Source: Deltaproteobacteria bacterium
Lineage (GTDB): Bacteria; Myxococcota_C; UBA6777
NCBI GenBank assembly: GCA_006226375.1
Contig: SBHC01000040.1
Span: 1-64,000, forward strand
Direction of reading: 5' to 3'
Length of the DNA: 64,000 nucleotides
Shown here: positions 43,132-52,369 of the stretch, in pieces
Layout: every line of letters starts with the position of its first letter
Numbering within the stretch: position 1 is the first letter of the stretch
Made by a program: the position numbers and the translations under genes
The notes under the pieces: generated by a model
Told to the model about the DNA's origin: nothing
Databases searched by the model: none
The model's input: the letters and a program-made list of their open reading frames with translations, nothing else

Positions 43132-44292
43132 CTAGGGAGTGCGAAGGTGGCGCATGGCTCCAGGGGGCAGAGGGACTTTGATGGTGAAGAGTCCTCGAAC
43201 CACCTTTTTGAGTGGTTTCATGGAGTCATCAACCTTCTTGACGCTGGCCTTCTTGACCATCTTTTGGAAGTGAAGGCCTTTGTGAAGGATGTAGATCCAG
43301 GCGTCCAGGCGAGAGCCATATTTGGAGGTGAATCGAGTTCGAATCACGAGAGACTTCTTGTCCATCGGTAGATTCCGGATGTTCTTGCGGAAGTTCTCGG
43401 GGTACTTCCAGAACTCTTCGGCGTTGGACATGTACAAAAGTCGAAGGGGGATGCCCATTTTGCGGCAAGCGTTGCCAATGCCCCGAAGACTGCTTGCGAG
43501 GAGTAGGTCTCCTCTCATAATTCGGATGCGTCCAGTCTGGAACATTCTCCGAATGTAGCGGTAGTTCGACTCTTTGTGCATCCAGTTGAAGTCACGCTTG
43601 TCACGCAGGTTCTTGCGCTTCGGAGCTGGACGCATTCTGTGGTAGTTCCAGCCAAACCGACGCTTGCGAATGATGTGGTAGTGAAAGTTGATGGTCTTGC
43701 GGGCGTAAAAGTACGCTTCCACGATACCTTCGCGCTCAGGGTGGTTCTTGTAGAACTTCCGCAGCAGCCGCGCGCCTCGCTTCTTGTTGCGAGGCTTCCA
43801 GTATTTGAGATAACCCCGTCGGTTGGGGGAAGTCAGAATGAAGGCTCGGTGAGCCAGATTGATCCGAACCACAACAGGGTCGTAGTCCATCAAGAACGCA
43901 ATTCGTGACCGAGCCCAGGAGATGAACGTGAAGTTTTGGTCGGTGCCGACACCTGCGTAAGCGCCTCCCCGGTTGATAAGGTAAGGGTAGAAAAGCTCAT
44001 GATGGAACTCGTTGGTGGTGAGGTAATGTTGCTTGTCACGACACTGAAGAGTCACTCGGCGACCACCTGTACAAACGGGCTTGGAGAGCTTGTCTTCGGC
44101 TGTTCCGTACATGATTTTGCGTTGGGCAGACGGTAGCTTTGTCGGCATCCATCCGGCGCGCTTGGCTCTTCTCTTGCGCTTTCCACGAAAGGGAGCCAGG
44201 TCGGCGTGAGCAGGGGGAGCCACAAGCCATCCTCCTACGCAAAGCAGCAAACCCAAACCCCATACTTGACCCAAGAAAATCCGTCGCTTCAT
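43132..44292 (-). CDS. Exported protein of unknown function
   Basis: 386 aa from ATG 44292, which opens a clear signal peptide (MKRRIFLGQVWGLGLLLCVG, cleavage after AHA). The frame is open to 44325. The mature part is Arg/Lys-rich with a conserved-looking core: TTNEFHHELF, GGAYAGVGTDQNFTFISWAR and IAFLMDYDPVVVRINLAHRA. That core resembles a bacterial family of unknown function with a GVGPEQNF-type motif; I cannot name it securely. Possibly an SAM-like fold, not certain. Confidence 0.75.
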   Translation of the reverse strand: MKRRIFLGQVWGLGLLLCVGGWLVAPPAHADLAPFRGKRKRRAKRAGWMPTKLPSAQRKIMYGTAEDKLSKPVCTGGRRVTLQCRDKQHYLTTNEFHHELFYPYLINRGGAYAGVGTDQNFTFISWARSRIAFLMDYDPVVVRINLAHRAFILTSPNRRGYLKYWKPRNKKRGARLLRKFYKNHPEREGIVEAYFYARKTINFHYHIIRKRRFGWNYHRMRPAPKRKNLRDKRDFNWMHKESNYRYIRRMFQTGRIRIMRGDLLLASSLRGIGNACRKMGIPLRLLYMSNAEEFWKYPENFRKNIRNLPMDKKSLVIRTRFTSKYGSRLDAWIYILHKGLHFQKMVKKASVKKVDDSMKPLKKVVRGLFTIKVPLPPGAMRHLRTP

Positions 44293-44511
44293 CCGTACAT
44301 TGTCTCCTTCTGTACTGTGTTCCAACCCTTAGGGAAGGATCTTGAAAATCGTGGCTTGATATTGTGGTGTTCGCACCTCAGTGTCAAACTTCTCGCGGAA
44401 TGGTGCGTGGGTATGAGGCGGTCCTTCTCTGTTGGGATTGTCCCGTACGAAGGGCCATTCGGTTGGGGCATCTCTTAGACGCAGAGGGCGGACATTTGAT
44501 TCAAGAGGGGT

Positions 44512-47500
44512 TTACCCTGTGGGTGTCCCTGAATTGGATGAGCCGCTGTCTTTGGGAGGGGCTGGGGGGGTGTGGGCGGTTCGTTGCACCTGCCAGCGTG
44601 AGTTGGGTGGCATCAAGGGGACAATCTCGATCGGCTCCTCGTTCTCGTCCTTGTCTGTGTAAAGCTGCTGGAGAAGACCGGCTTCGATATCAGGGTGCAG
44701 GTGAAGCTCTTGTTGGGGCAGCGCCAATTCAATGTTCGCCTCGCGGAACTTCTTCAGGACAGCGAGCCGGATGTTGCTGCGAATCCGGCCTCCAGCCATC
44801 GGATTCAAGAGAGTGACGGAGATGCTCATCTCCAGGGATTTGCTGTTCATCTCACGCAGGCGAACCACTGGAAGCGGCTTGGCTTGAACGTCTGGGTTCT
44901 CTTTGGCAACCTGCATCAGGATCTTGTGCACCATATCAACGTCTGTATCCAACGCCACATGGAAAATGACTTTCTCCCGGAAGTAGGGCTTCGCGACCAA
45001 CCAGTTGGTGATTGGACCATCGAGCAAGCGACCGTTCGGGATGATTATCATTTTGCCTGACGCGGTTTGCAACGTCGTGCTCCGGGCTGTGATCTTTTGC
45101 ACCTTGCCTTTGAGCTTGCCTGTTTCTATGTAGTCGCCGATGGAAATCGGTCGGCCAAACAAGATGATCAGGCTGGAGATAAAATTGTGCATGAGTCGGC
45201 GCAAGCCATAGCTCAAGCTCAAACCTACAACCGCCAAGAGAATCAGGAACCCTCGTGAGCCTACCTGAAGCAGTCTCATACAAAGAAACACGCCCAGGCT
45301 GATGACAAAGTAGCGAGTTAAGGCGTTGGTCACATACGACGAAGCCGGCGACACCCGGAAGGTTGGGTACAGATATTCGTTAAACAGATCCGGGATGATG
45401 CGCGACAGCCACAAGGTGAACGCAAACAACGCAAAGACCTGAAGCATGATCCACAAGGTGATCTGCAGGTCAGAGGCTTGAAAGATCGGGTAGGACATCA
45501 TGATCGGCAGGGCACGAATTCCACCGGGAACCTGCCAGGCCGCCAAAATGGACGACAGCGTTGCAATCCACAATGTGGTGATGACCAACATGTACAATAT
45601 CCGGGCTGTCCGGAAATACGGAACAATATCAGGGCGAAGGCCATCCGGCGTTACAAACACATGCCCAGCTTCCAATGCGATGGCTGGTACGGCTGGAGCG
45701 GAGGATTTGGGAGGCGCAGCGGGGCTCTCCGCTGGTGTTGGGGCTGGGGGCTTCTCTGTGTTGTCGCTTGCCACGGAGGAACTGGGCTCTTTCTCCGAGG
45801 AGGCTGGGGTCTCGCTGGGCTTGTCTTGTACCTCTTGCGCTTGGGAGACAGGTTGGGGTTCCACAGAGGCAACTTCTTCTACAGGCTGCGTTGGTGTTTC
45901 CGCAGGAACTGAGGGTTCGCCTTCGCTTGTGGGTGCGGCCACACCGTCAGGCTGGACCACGCTCATCGGGTCCACTTCTGTGGGCTCCGTTCCAAGGGTT
46001 GTGGCTTCCAGCGTTGTTCCTTCTGGCACCACTCCTTCCGTTGGAGCCCCTTCGGGAGTGCTTCCTGTTGTGGAAGTTTCTGTGGAGGGTGTGGGTCCAC
46101 CTTCTGTCGGATCGATCTGAACTTGTGACAACTCTTGGGGTGGTTCTACAAGAAGTGACTCATCTTCATTGGTAAAACCTAGAAGCCAAAGGGTGACGCC
46201 CCACAAGATGGTTGTCAGGAGGTCCGTCATCAAAGCCAGACCCAGCGTGGCGCTGAGCCCTTTGGAGAGATAGCCTGCAAGGTTTTGGTATCCCCAAATG
46301 TACAAACCAAACAGCACGATGGGTGTGAGGACAACAAGAGGATACAGTCGGTAGGTTACAACAATGAGGATCCGCTCCATCATTGTGTTCTTCAGCATAA
46401 GGCTGAGAATGGTGTCTCGTTGGAGCAACAGAAACACAAAGCCACCGACCATCGCTGTGAGGTAGATGACAAACACCCAGGCCAGAAGGGGTTTGGGGTA
46501 TTGAAGGAGCTTAAGAAGCGTGTAGCTCGGGTAGGCGATGACATGGAACAAGAGCATGCTGCTTAGAATGCGCCGTAACCGCTTGGCCCCTTTCGTTGTA
46601 ATGTCCGGCAACAACCGCTGGTTCGGGTCGGAGTGGAACAGCCGCTGGCAGACCGTGAGTGAAAGCCGGACAAACAAGAGTTGCCAAGTCGCATGCTTCG
46701 CAAAGTCCCACCACACGGAACCTTCGAACAAATTTCGTAACAACCATAGTAGCGGAAGCAGCAACAAGAGCCATGAGATGGCATCACGTGCGAGTCGCAA
46801 ACAGAGTCGCACGAAGCGCCACAGACGAAGCAGCAATCGTTCTTCTTGGGCGCGCTTGGTCAGTCGGTCGATCGCTCGTTGCGACAAGCGATACAGCAAC
46901 AAGACTAGCAAGGTTGCCAAAGAAAGAAACAGCAAAATAGACAGCCACGAGGCGTCTTGAACCTGGTACTTGTTGCGTGGCGTTCGGGTGTAAGGGCTGG
47001 GCAGATCAAGCCCTTGTCTGCGCAAACTTCGTGTGTGTTCGGCGATGCGGGACCAATCCAAATTGAGGGGAAGGGTCGAAACAAACAGAAGCCCACCTTC
47101 CGACAGCCGGGCGAGGCGTTTGGCGTGCTGCTGCATCAACTGGATGGAGTGTTGGTAGAAACGAATGCGGGTGGCGGCGACCTTGTCGTTGAGCAGCTCC
47201 TCTTTTTGCAGCATCTGGAGCAGCCGGATGCGAATTCTGTATCGATTAAGTCGCAGCAATTGTACCTTGGTACGCCAAGCCAAGTAACGCGCGTTGTGTT
47301 GTTTTCTTACAACCGGCTTGTTTTGCTTCTGGCTCGGACGGGACGAAGTCGCATTCTTGGAGGTTGGCTGCTTGGTCTTGGTGGAGACAGGTGGATCGGC
47401 TTGTTCTATGGAGTTGATCCCAAGCTTTCTCCGCAAAACATCCAGTCGCTTCTTGTTGCGATCTTTCTGCTTGGCTAGCCTTGCTCGGTCTTGGCTAATC

Positions 47501-48069
47501 TGCTTGCGCTCAGCAGATCGTTGTTTGAGTAGTTTCTTGAAGTTTTCGATGCGTTGGAGCAGAGCGGGGCGTCGCGTGGAAGGGTAGTGTTTGCGAAGGT
47601 ACTCAGTCAGTTGGAGGAGGGCGTCCAACTCCAGTCGCAAGGCCTCTTGTAGATCGACTCGGCTTTGCTCAATCAACCGATCCACCGATTGAATTCGCAT
47701 CAAGTCGTTCACACATTCCTGGGCCAATACCTGGAGCTTTTGTTGCCAGCGAACAAGGTCAAGGTACTTAAGCGGCATCGGTCGGCGATGACGGGCAAGG
47801 AGTTGGTTGTACTCCAACAACTCCTTGTCAAAGATTTGTTTGTCGATGGCGGCTCGACGTTTGCGGGCGTCCATCTTCGCTTCGAGCTTCTGAAGCCGCA
47901 CTTGCAGTCGGTTGATGGTTTTCTTCCGTTTGGATTCAAACTCATCCCCTTTGGCTGGCAACAACAACCGAAACAAGGCTGTTTGCGCATAGGTAGGCTT
48001 TGGAAGAATACAAAGTCCCAACCACAACAAACTGACCATCCACACTCTTGCTCGCAATCTCTTTCCCAT
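44512..48069 (-). CDS. Large MscS-family mechanosensitive channel (MscK-like architecture)
   Basis: 1185 aa. Signal peptide 1-28; a helical, coiled periplasmic domain to about 360; about ten transmembrane helices; then the MscS core from about residue 960. The pore helix and beta domain are seen in GRPISIGDYIETGKLKGKVQKI, TTLQTASGKMIIIPNGRLLD. Between two membrane blocks lies a 150-residue Pro/Thr/Glu/Ser linker (about 655-810), not found in E. coli MscK. Such channels release solutes on osmotic downshock. The start ATG 48069 has only a weak site (AAGTAAG). Confidence 0.88.
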   Translation of the reverse strand: MGKRLRARVWMVSLLWLGLCILPKPTYAQTALFRLLLPAKGDEFESKRKKTINRLQVRLQKLEAKMDARKRRAAIDKQIFDKELLEYNQLLARHRRPMPLKYLDLVRWQQKLQVLAQECVNDLMRIQSVDRLIEQSRVDLQEALRLELDALLQLTEYLRKHYPSTRRPALLQRIENFKKLLKQRSAERKQISQDRARLAKQKDRNKKRLDVLRRKLGINSIEQADPPVSTKTKQPTSKNATSSRPSQKQNKPVVRKQHNARYLAWRTKVQLLRLNRYRIRIRLLQMLQKEELLNDKVAATRIRFYQHSIQLMQQHAKRLARLSEGGLLFVSTLPLNLDWSRIAEHTRSLRRQGLDLPSPYTRTPRNKYQVQDASWLSILLFLSLATLLVLLLYRLSQRAIDRLTKRAQEERLLLRLWRFVRLCLRLARDAISWLLLLLPLLWLLRNLFEGSVWWDFAKHATWQLLFVRLSLTVCQRLFHSDPNQRLLPDITTKGAKRLRRILSSMLLFHVIAYPSYTLLKLLQYPKPLLAWVFVIYLTAMVGGFVFLLLQRDTILSLMLKNTMMERILIVVTYRLYPLVVLTPIVLFGLYIWGYQNLAGYLSKGLSATLGLALMTDLLTTILWGVTLWLLGFTNEDESLLVEPPQELSQVQIDPTEGGPTPSTETSTTGSTPEGAPTEGVVPEGTTLEATTLGTEPTEVDPMSVVQPDGVAAPTSEGEPSVPAETPTQPVEEVASVEPQPVSQAQEVQDKPSETPASSEKEPSSSVASDNTEKPPAPTPAESPAAPPKSSAPAVPAIALEAGHVFVTPDGLRPDIVPYFRTARILYMLVITTLWIATLSSILAAWQVPGGIRALPIMMSYPIFQASDLQITLWIMLQVFALFAFTLWLSRIIPDLFNEYLYPTFRVSPASSYVTNALTRYFVISLGVFLCMRLLQVGSRGFLILLAVVGLSLSYGLRRLMHNFISSLIILFGRPISIGDYIETGKLKGKVQKITARSTTLQTASGKMIIIPNGRLLDGPITNWLVAKPYFREKVIFHVALDTDVDMVHKILMQVAKENPDVQAKPLPVVRLREMNSKSLEMSISVTLLNPMAGGRIRSNIRLAVLKKFREANIELALPQQELHLHPDIEAGLLQQLYTDKDENEEPIEIVPLMPPNSRWQVQRTAHTPPAPPKDSGSSNSGTPTG

Positions 48070-48249
48070 TTCTTACTTTTGCTGGTTTGTGTTCCATGGC
48101 ATTGGTTCTTCAGCCTTTGATATCCCACGTCTTGCGCAGGTTGTCACGCCAAAAGTTTGTTCTCGACTGTGCTCTAGCGTAGAGACTGGACGTCGTGGTA
48201 GTGTAACGACATTCTTATGGAATCTTTGTTGAGCAGGTGGGGACTCTCC

Positions 48250-51200
48250 ATGAAACGAACGAAGCTTGGTTGGATTGTGGTGTGGGCGGTGCTTTCAGGT
48301 TTGCTCGCGCTGGGTTGTGGCGAGTCGGCCCGGACCTGCACCGATGCTGGTGACTGTCTTGGGGGCGAGCAATGCAAAGAACAACGTTGTGTCCTTGCGA
48401 ATACTTCGGAGCCTTCGAACGAAGCCAATGTCAGCCCTGAACCTGGTCCAGAAGCGGGTCCTGAACCTGGACCGGAGCCCGGACCCGAATCTGGACCGGA
48501 GGTGGGTCCAGAAGCAGCCCCTGAAGGGGAGCAACTCAAAGAGTTTGGACCGGAGTCTCAAAGGGAGGCGGACCCCAAGCCCACTTGTGGAGGCGGACCG
48601 GCTTGCAAGCCCGCGCAGGTTTGTGAAAGTGGAAAGTGCGTCTCGCGACTTTGCGGACCTTGCGGTGGTACGACCGGTTTGAACTGCGGCACAGGTCAGT
48701 TTTGTCTTCAGAACCAGAACACCAAGGAGTCCTTTTGTGGTCGCACTTGCAAGTCCAACGACGATTGTTCGCCTGGGTTTGTCTGTCAGGCGATTGGTGG
48801 CCAGCTTGGTAGCCAGTGTGTGCCCCCTGGTGCGACCTGCAAAAACGCCGTTGGGTTGGGCGGAACCTGCCGTGGCGCGAACGCCCCCACTTGCCCTCAT
48901 CATTATCCGTACTGTTCTTCTCTGGACACCAACAAAGACGGTGTTTGCACCACCACCTGCAAGACCGTGGCGGATTGCCCAAGCGGGCTGAAGCGATGCG
49001 CTGACCGGGGTGACGGCATCCTTGTCTGCATGAAAGGCTGCCAGACGGCTGCCGATTGTCCTGTGGGCTCGAAGATCTGTGCAGACGATGGAACAGGAGC
49101 CAAGGTCTGTCAGAAAGGTTGCTTGAGCCATCGTGACTGTCCTCTCGCCACGCCCAATTGTGTCGATGTGAAGGGCTCCAAGGAGTGTCAGGGGCATCCC
49201 CAGCAGATTGGGTCGGAGTTCTGTGGAGTTGGAGCTGGGAATGCAAAAGGGGTGGGGTTGGCTTGTCCCAACGGAACCTCCGACTGTACCGGCAACGCAA
49301 AGCTGTGCATCGGTCAATCGAATCCTTCCATCAAGGCTTTTTGCACGCAAAGCTGCACCCAAGATGCTGACTGTGGGGACGGAGCTTTCTGCAAAACTGT
49401 CGCCTCAAGCACCGGATCCCAGCAAGTGTGTTTGCCCGAAAACTGCTTGTGTTTGGAGGCTCCCGTTGTGCCACAAGGGAGCAAGGACTTGATGGGTGAC
49501 GCTCTCTCCAAAGTGGGGCGCGACCGCTGTTCTTTGCGCTACTCCAGCAAGGAGATGGCTCTGATCCCACCTACCATCGCCAACGACCCCTTCCGATTGG
49601 GCTTTTACGACAGGCTGCATCGTGAGCCTCTTCAGTTCTTGCGCTGGGGTAGAGGTGTTGTTCAGAAGCTGGATGCATCGCTCCAAAAGACGGGTGCTTC
49701 GGCTGTCCCTGATGCGATTGCAAATGCCGCGGCCTGGTTGGATGCTTCGATCACAACGACGCCTCCTTCCATCACAGTGCCGTCACAGAATCCTTTGGCT
49801 TCTGCTGTGGAGACGTTGATCAAAGACCATGGTGGGACCGCAGATTCAGTCAAACTACAACAAGATGCATCAGACATTCCTCCAGCCTTGCAACAGGCGC
49901 TGGCCAAGATTGTACTGGCGCTCTCCGATGCAGCGAAGAGTCGGAACAATGCCTTGCCTGCAGATGTCAAAGCGAACCTTGCCTATTACTTTGATCGCGC
50001 CCACACCACCTACTTGTTGGGAACCACCCCTCGAATGGACTTTGGAAACTCACAGACCCCAGGGAAAGACTACTGGGTGCTGTCCAAAGATTTTGGTTAC
50101 AAAGCGATGTACCAGGGAGCCTGGAATCTCGCGTCTGTGATTGCGTCGTCAGGCTTAAAGACAGACCCCTCGTACAAAGGCTTTTCGTTCTCGCAAAATA
50201 CGCCGTTGGGTCGCATCATCATCTCTGACAACAACGACCACACCTATGACCCCTCAGACCCGAATTATGCTGGGGCCATCGCGTTGTTGGTCGATACTGG
50301 CGGCAACGACACTTACAGAATCCAAGCGGGAGCGAACGTCTCCCCAAGCAACAGCGTTTCGGTTCTTTTGGATCTGGCAGGAAGTGACAAGTACGTCTAC
50401 GTTGAGAAGAAGGGCACTCATGATATCGAGAACCGCTTTGTCTCCGATCAGGACGGTCGTTACAATCCACCAGCGTATTGCTTGGAGAAGAAAGACTGTG
50501 GCCTGTTTGGAAACGGCGGCTGCATCAACAGGGCCTGCCAGAAGTATTGCGACGTCAGCAACCCTTGTGCCCAGGGAACCTGCGACTTTGCCAAAAAGTA
50601 CTGCACTCCTCTGGTGAATTCGTACGGTCCAATCTCGTTGTCCAACCGGAACCGACAAGGCGGCGCTCGTTTGGGGATTGCTTTCCTGTTTGACTTTGGG
50701 ACGGAGAAAGACGAGTACAAGTCGATGCGAATGAGCCAGGGGTACGCCTCACTGGGCGTTGGCATCCTCTACGACGAAGGCGGCGATGACACCTACCAAT
50801 GCGAAGCCGGTTGCCAGGGTGCTGCAGGCTTTGGGATGGGGATTCTTCTCGACCATGACGGCAACGACACCTACCTGACCTACCACGCAGCGCAAGGATT
50901 TGCCTACGCTCGTGCCGCTGGCTTGTTGTTGGATGCAGCCGGTGATGACAAGTACCTCGCTGATCACGGCGACCCCAACCAAGGCTTCCGAGGGAAGAAA
51001 GGCGACCCCTTGTACTTGTCGGCCCAACTCCCAGGACGTGGCAACTCTAGCTTTGTCCAAGGAGCTGCCTTTGGTCGTCGCGCCGATGGCTCCGATGGAA
51101 TGTTCATGTCTGGAGGACTTGCTATCTTGCGCGACCGAAAAGGCAAAGACCAGTACGTCTGTGGCGTGTTCGGCCAGGGAACAGGATACTGGTATGGAAC

Positions 51201-51756
51201 TGGTATCCTTGCAGATGGCGATGGCGACGACTCTTACGATGGTCTCTGGTATGTTCAGGGAGCGACCGCTCATTACGCGATGTCGTTGATGTTGGAAGGT
51301 GGCGGCAACGACAAGTACAACCCCAACGTTCAACCTCGCGCAACGCACACCGGCGTTGGGCACGACTACTCAACGTCTTGGCTGGTTGACGATTCAGGTA
51401 ACGACAACTACCGCTGCGCCGGTCTCACGCTGGGCGCAGGGAACGACAACGGCTACGGCTTCCTGATCGACAACGGCGGTGATGACACCTACGCCCCAGG
51501 GAACACCAACAGCGTTGGACGTGCCAACAGCCCCAACCCCGACACCAACGCTCGGAACACACAGGGAGTCCGAACGTTTGGCTTGTTTCTGGATGCTGGC
51601 GGTACCGACACCTATACTCGCTCCGATGGTTCCACGATCCTGGGCAACAACAAATCTTGGACCCAGGGACGCAGCGCGTCGACCAGTCCACGAAGTAAGT
51701 TGGAGCACGGTGTTGGAATCGACGGAGAAGGCACCTCAACCGTCACTGCGAAGTGA
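48250..51756 (+). CDS. Large lipoprotein with Cys-rich N-terminus and LxDxxGxDxY repeats
   Basis: 1168 aa from ATG 48250; the frame opens at 48217. Signal peptide with lipobox LLALG-C, a Pro/Gly/Glu repeat (EPGPEAGPEPGPEPGPES), then Cys-rich repeats of the CKSNDDCSPGFVC kind to about residue 420. From about 640 to the end there are at least eleven copies of a motif 'hhLxD-xxG-x-D-x-Y' (LLVDTGGNDTY, ILYDEGGDDTY, ILLDHDGNDTY, LLLDAAGDDKY...). The regular Asp/Gly pattern suggests a calcium-binding beta-roll. A surface adhesin or structural role is an inference. Divergent from the MscS gene. Confidence 0.85.
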   Translation: MKRTKLGWIVVWAVLSGLLALGCGESARTCTDAGDCLGGEQCKEQRCVLANTSEPSNEANVSPEPGPEAGPEPGPEPGPESGPEVGPEAAPEGEQLKEFGPESQREADPKPTCGGGPACKPAQVCESGKCVSRLCGPCGGTTGLNCGTGQFCLQNQNTKESFCGRTCKSNDDCSPGFVCQAIGGQLGSQCVPPGATCKNAVGLGGTCRGANAPTCPHHYPYCSSLDTNKDGVCTTTCKTVADCPSGLKRCADRGDGILVCMKGCQTAADCPVGSKICADDGTGAKVCQKGCLSHRDCPLATPNCVDVKGSKECQGHPQQIGSEFCGVGAGNAKGVGLACPNGTSDCTGNAKLCIGQSNPSIKAFCTQSCTQDADCGDGAFCKTVASSTGSQQVCLPENCLCLEAPVVPQGSKDLMGDALSKVGRDRCSLRYSSKEMALIPPTIANDPFRLGFYDRLHREPLQFLRWGRGVVQKLDASLQKTGASAVPDAIANAAAWLDASITTTPPSITVPSQNPLASAVETLIKDHGGTADSVKLQQDASDIPPALQQALAKIVLALSDAAKSRNNALPADVKANLAYYFDRAHTTYLLGTTPRMDFGNSQTPGKDYWVLSKDFGYKAMYQGAWNLASVIASSGLKTDPSYKGFSFSQNTPLGRIIISDNNDHTYDPSDPNYAGAIALLVDTGGNDTYRIQAGANVSPSNSVSVLLDLAGSDKYVYVEKKGTHDIENRFVSDQDGRYNPPAYCLEKKDCGLFGNGGCINRACQKYCDVSNPCAQGTCDFAKKYCTPLVNSYGPISLSNRNRQGGARLGIAFLFDFGTEKDEYKSMRMSQGYASLGVGILYDEGGDDTYQCEAGCQGAAGFGMGILLDHDGNDTYLTYHAAQGFAYARAAGLLLDAAGDDKYLADHGDPNQGFRGKKGDPLYLSAQLPGRGNSSFVQGAAFGRRADGSDGMFMSGGLAILRDRKGKDQYVCGVFGQGTGYWYGTGILADGDGDDSYDGLWYVQGATAHYAMSLMLEGGGNDKYNPNVQPRATHTGVGHDYSTSWLVDDSGNDNYRCAGLTLGAGNDNGYGFLIDNGGDDTYAPGNTNSVGRANSPNPDTNARNTQGVRTFGLFLDAGGTDTYTRSDGSTILGNNKSWTQGRSASTSPRSKLEHGVGIDGEGTSTVTAK

Positions 51757-51768
51757 GTGCCGGCCTTC

Positions 51769-52146
51769 TTAGACCAGATCGATGGCGTACTTAAGCAGCG
51801 TGTCCACATCGACAAAGTCGAGGACGCGTTCATGGGTGGCGTTGATGAAGAGCTTGGGAGCGAGCCCTGCCTTGTGAGCTTCGACCCAGCGAGAAGCGCA
51901 GAGGCACCATCGATCGCCAGGTTTGAGCCCAGGGAAGTTGTATTGGGGGTAAGGCGTCGTCAGGTCGTTGCCTTGGGAGCGAGAGAAGGAGAGGAACTCT
52001 TCGTTGACTTTGACACAGACCACATGAGCCCCGTGATCTGTCGGCCCTGTGGTGCAGCATCCATCCCGAAAGTAGCCCGTCACAGGATTGGTTCCGCACG
52101 TTTCCAGGGGTCCACCCAACACATTTTTCGCGTCTTCTCTCTTCAT
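51769..52146 (-). CDS. DUF2237 family protein
   Basis: 125 aa, standard length. NVLGGPLETCGTNPVTGYFRDGCC and DRWCLCASRWVEAHKAG are the DUF2237 hallmarks. Function unknown. GAGGAA before ATG 52146. Confidence 0.92.
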   Translation of the reverse strand: MKREDAKNVLGGPLETCGTNPVTGYFRDGCCTTGPTDHGAHVVCVKVNEEFLSFSRSQGNDLTTPYPQYNFPGLKPGDRWCLCASRWVEAHKAGLAPKLFINATHERVLDFVDVDTLLKYAIDLV

Positions 52147-52369
52147 TACCAGTTCCTCTGTTTGTAAAAGGCTGCCTCAATGTCTACACCTATGACAACG
52201 GGAAGGGTAGAATGATTCCTGGGATCCCACTGTTTTTCTCTGGCCTGCCTTGGCAGCGAACTTTGAAACTGTTACTTAATGATACATGGCCTGAGTTGCT
52301 GAACTTTTTGATGTTACAGGGGTTCGTCAGGCTTGAAGTATAAGATTGTATGGCGTTAAGGGTTGTCGT

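Noticed and set aside
45500-46120. 206-codon Ser/Gly/Val-rich frame opposite the MscS gene
   Set aside because: Complement of the Pro/Thr/Glu-rich linker in the channel gene; low-complexity mirror image.
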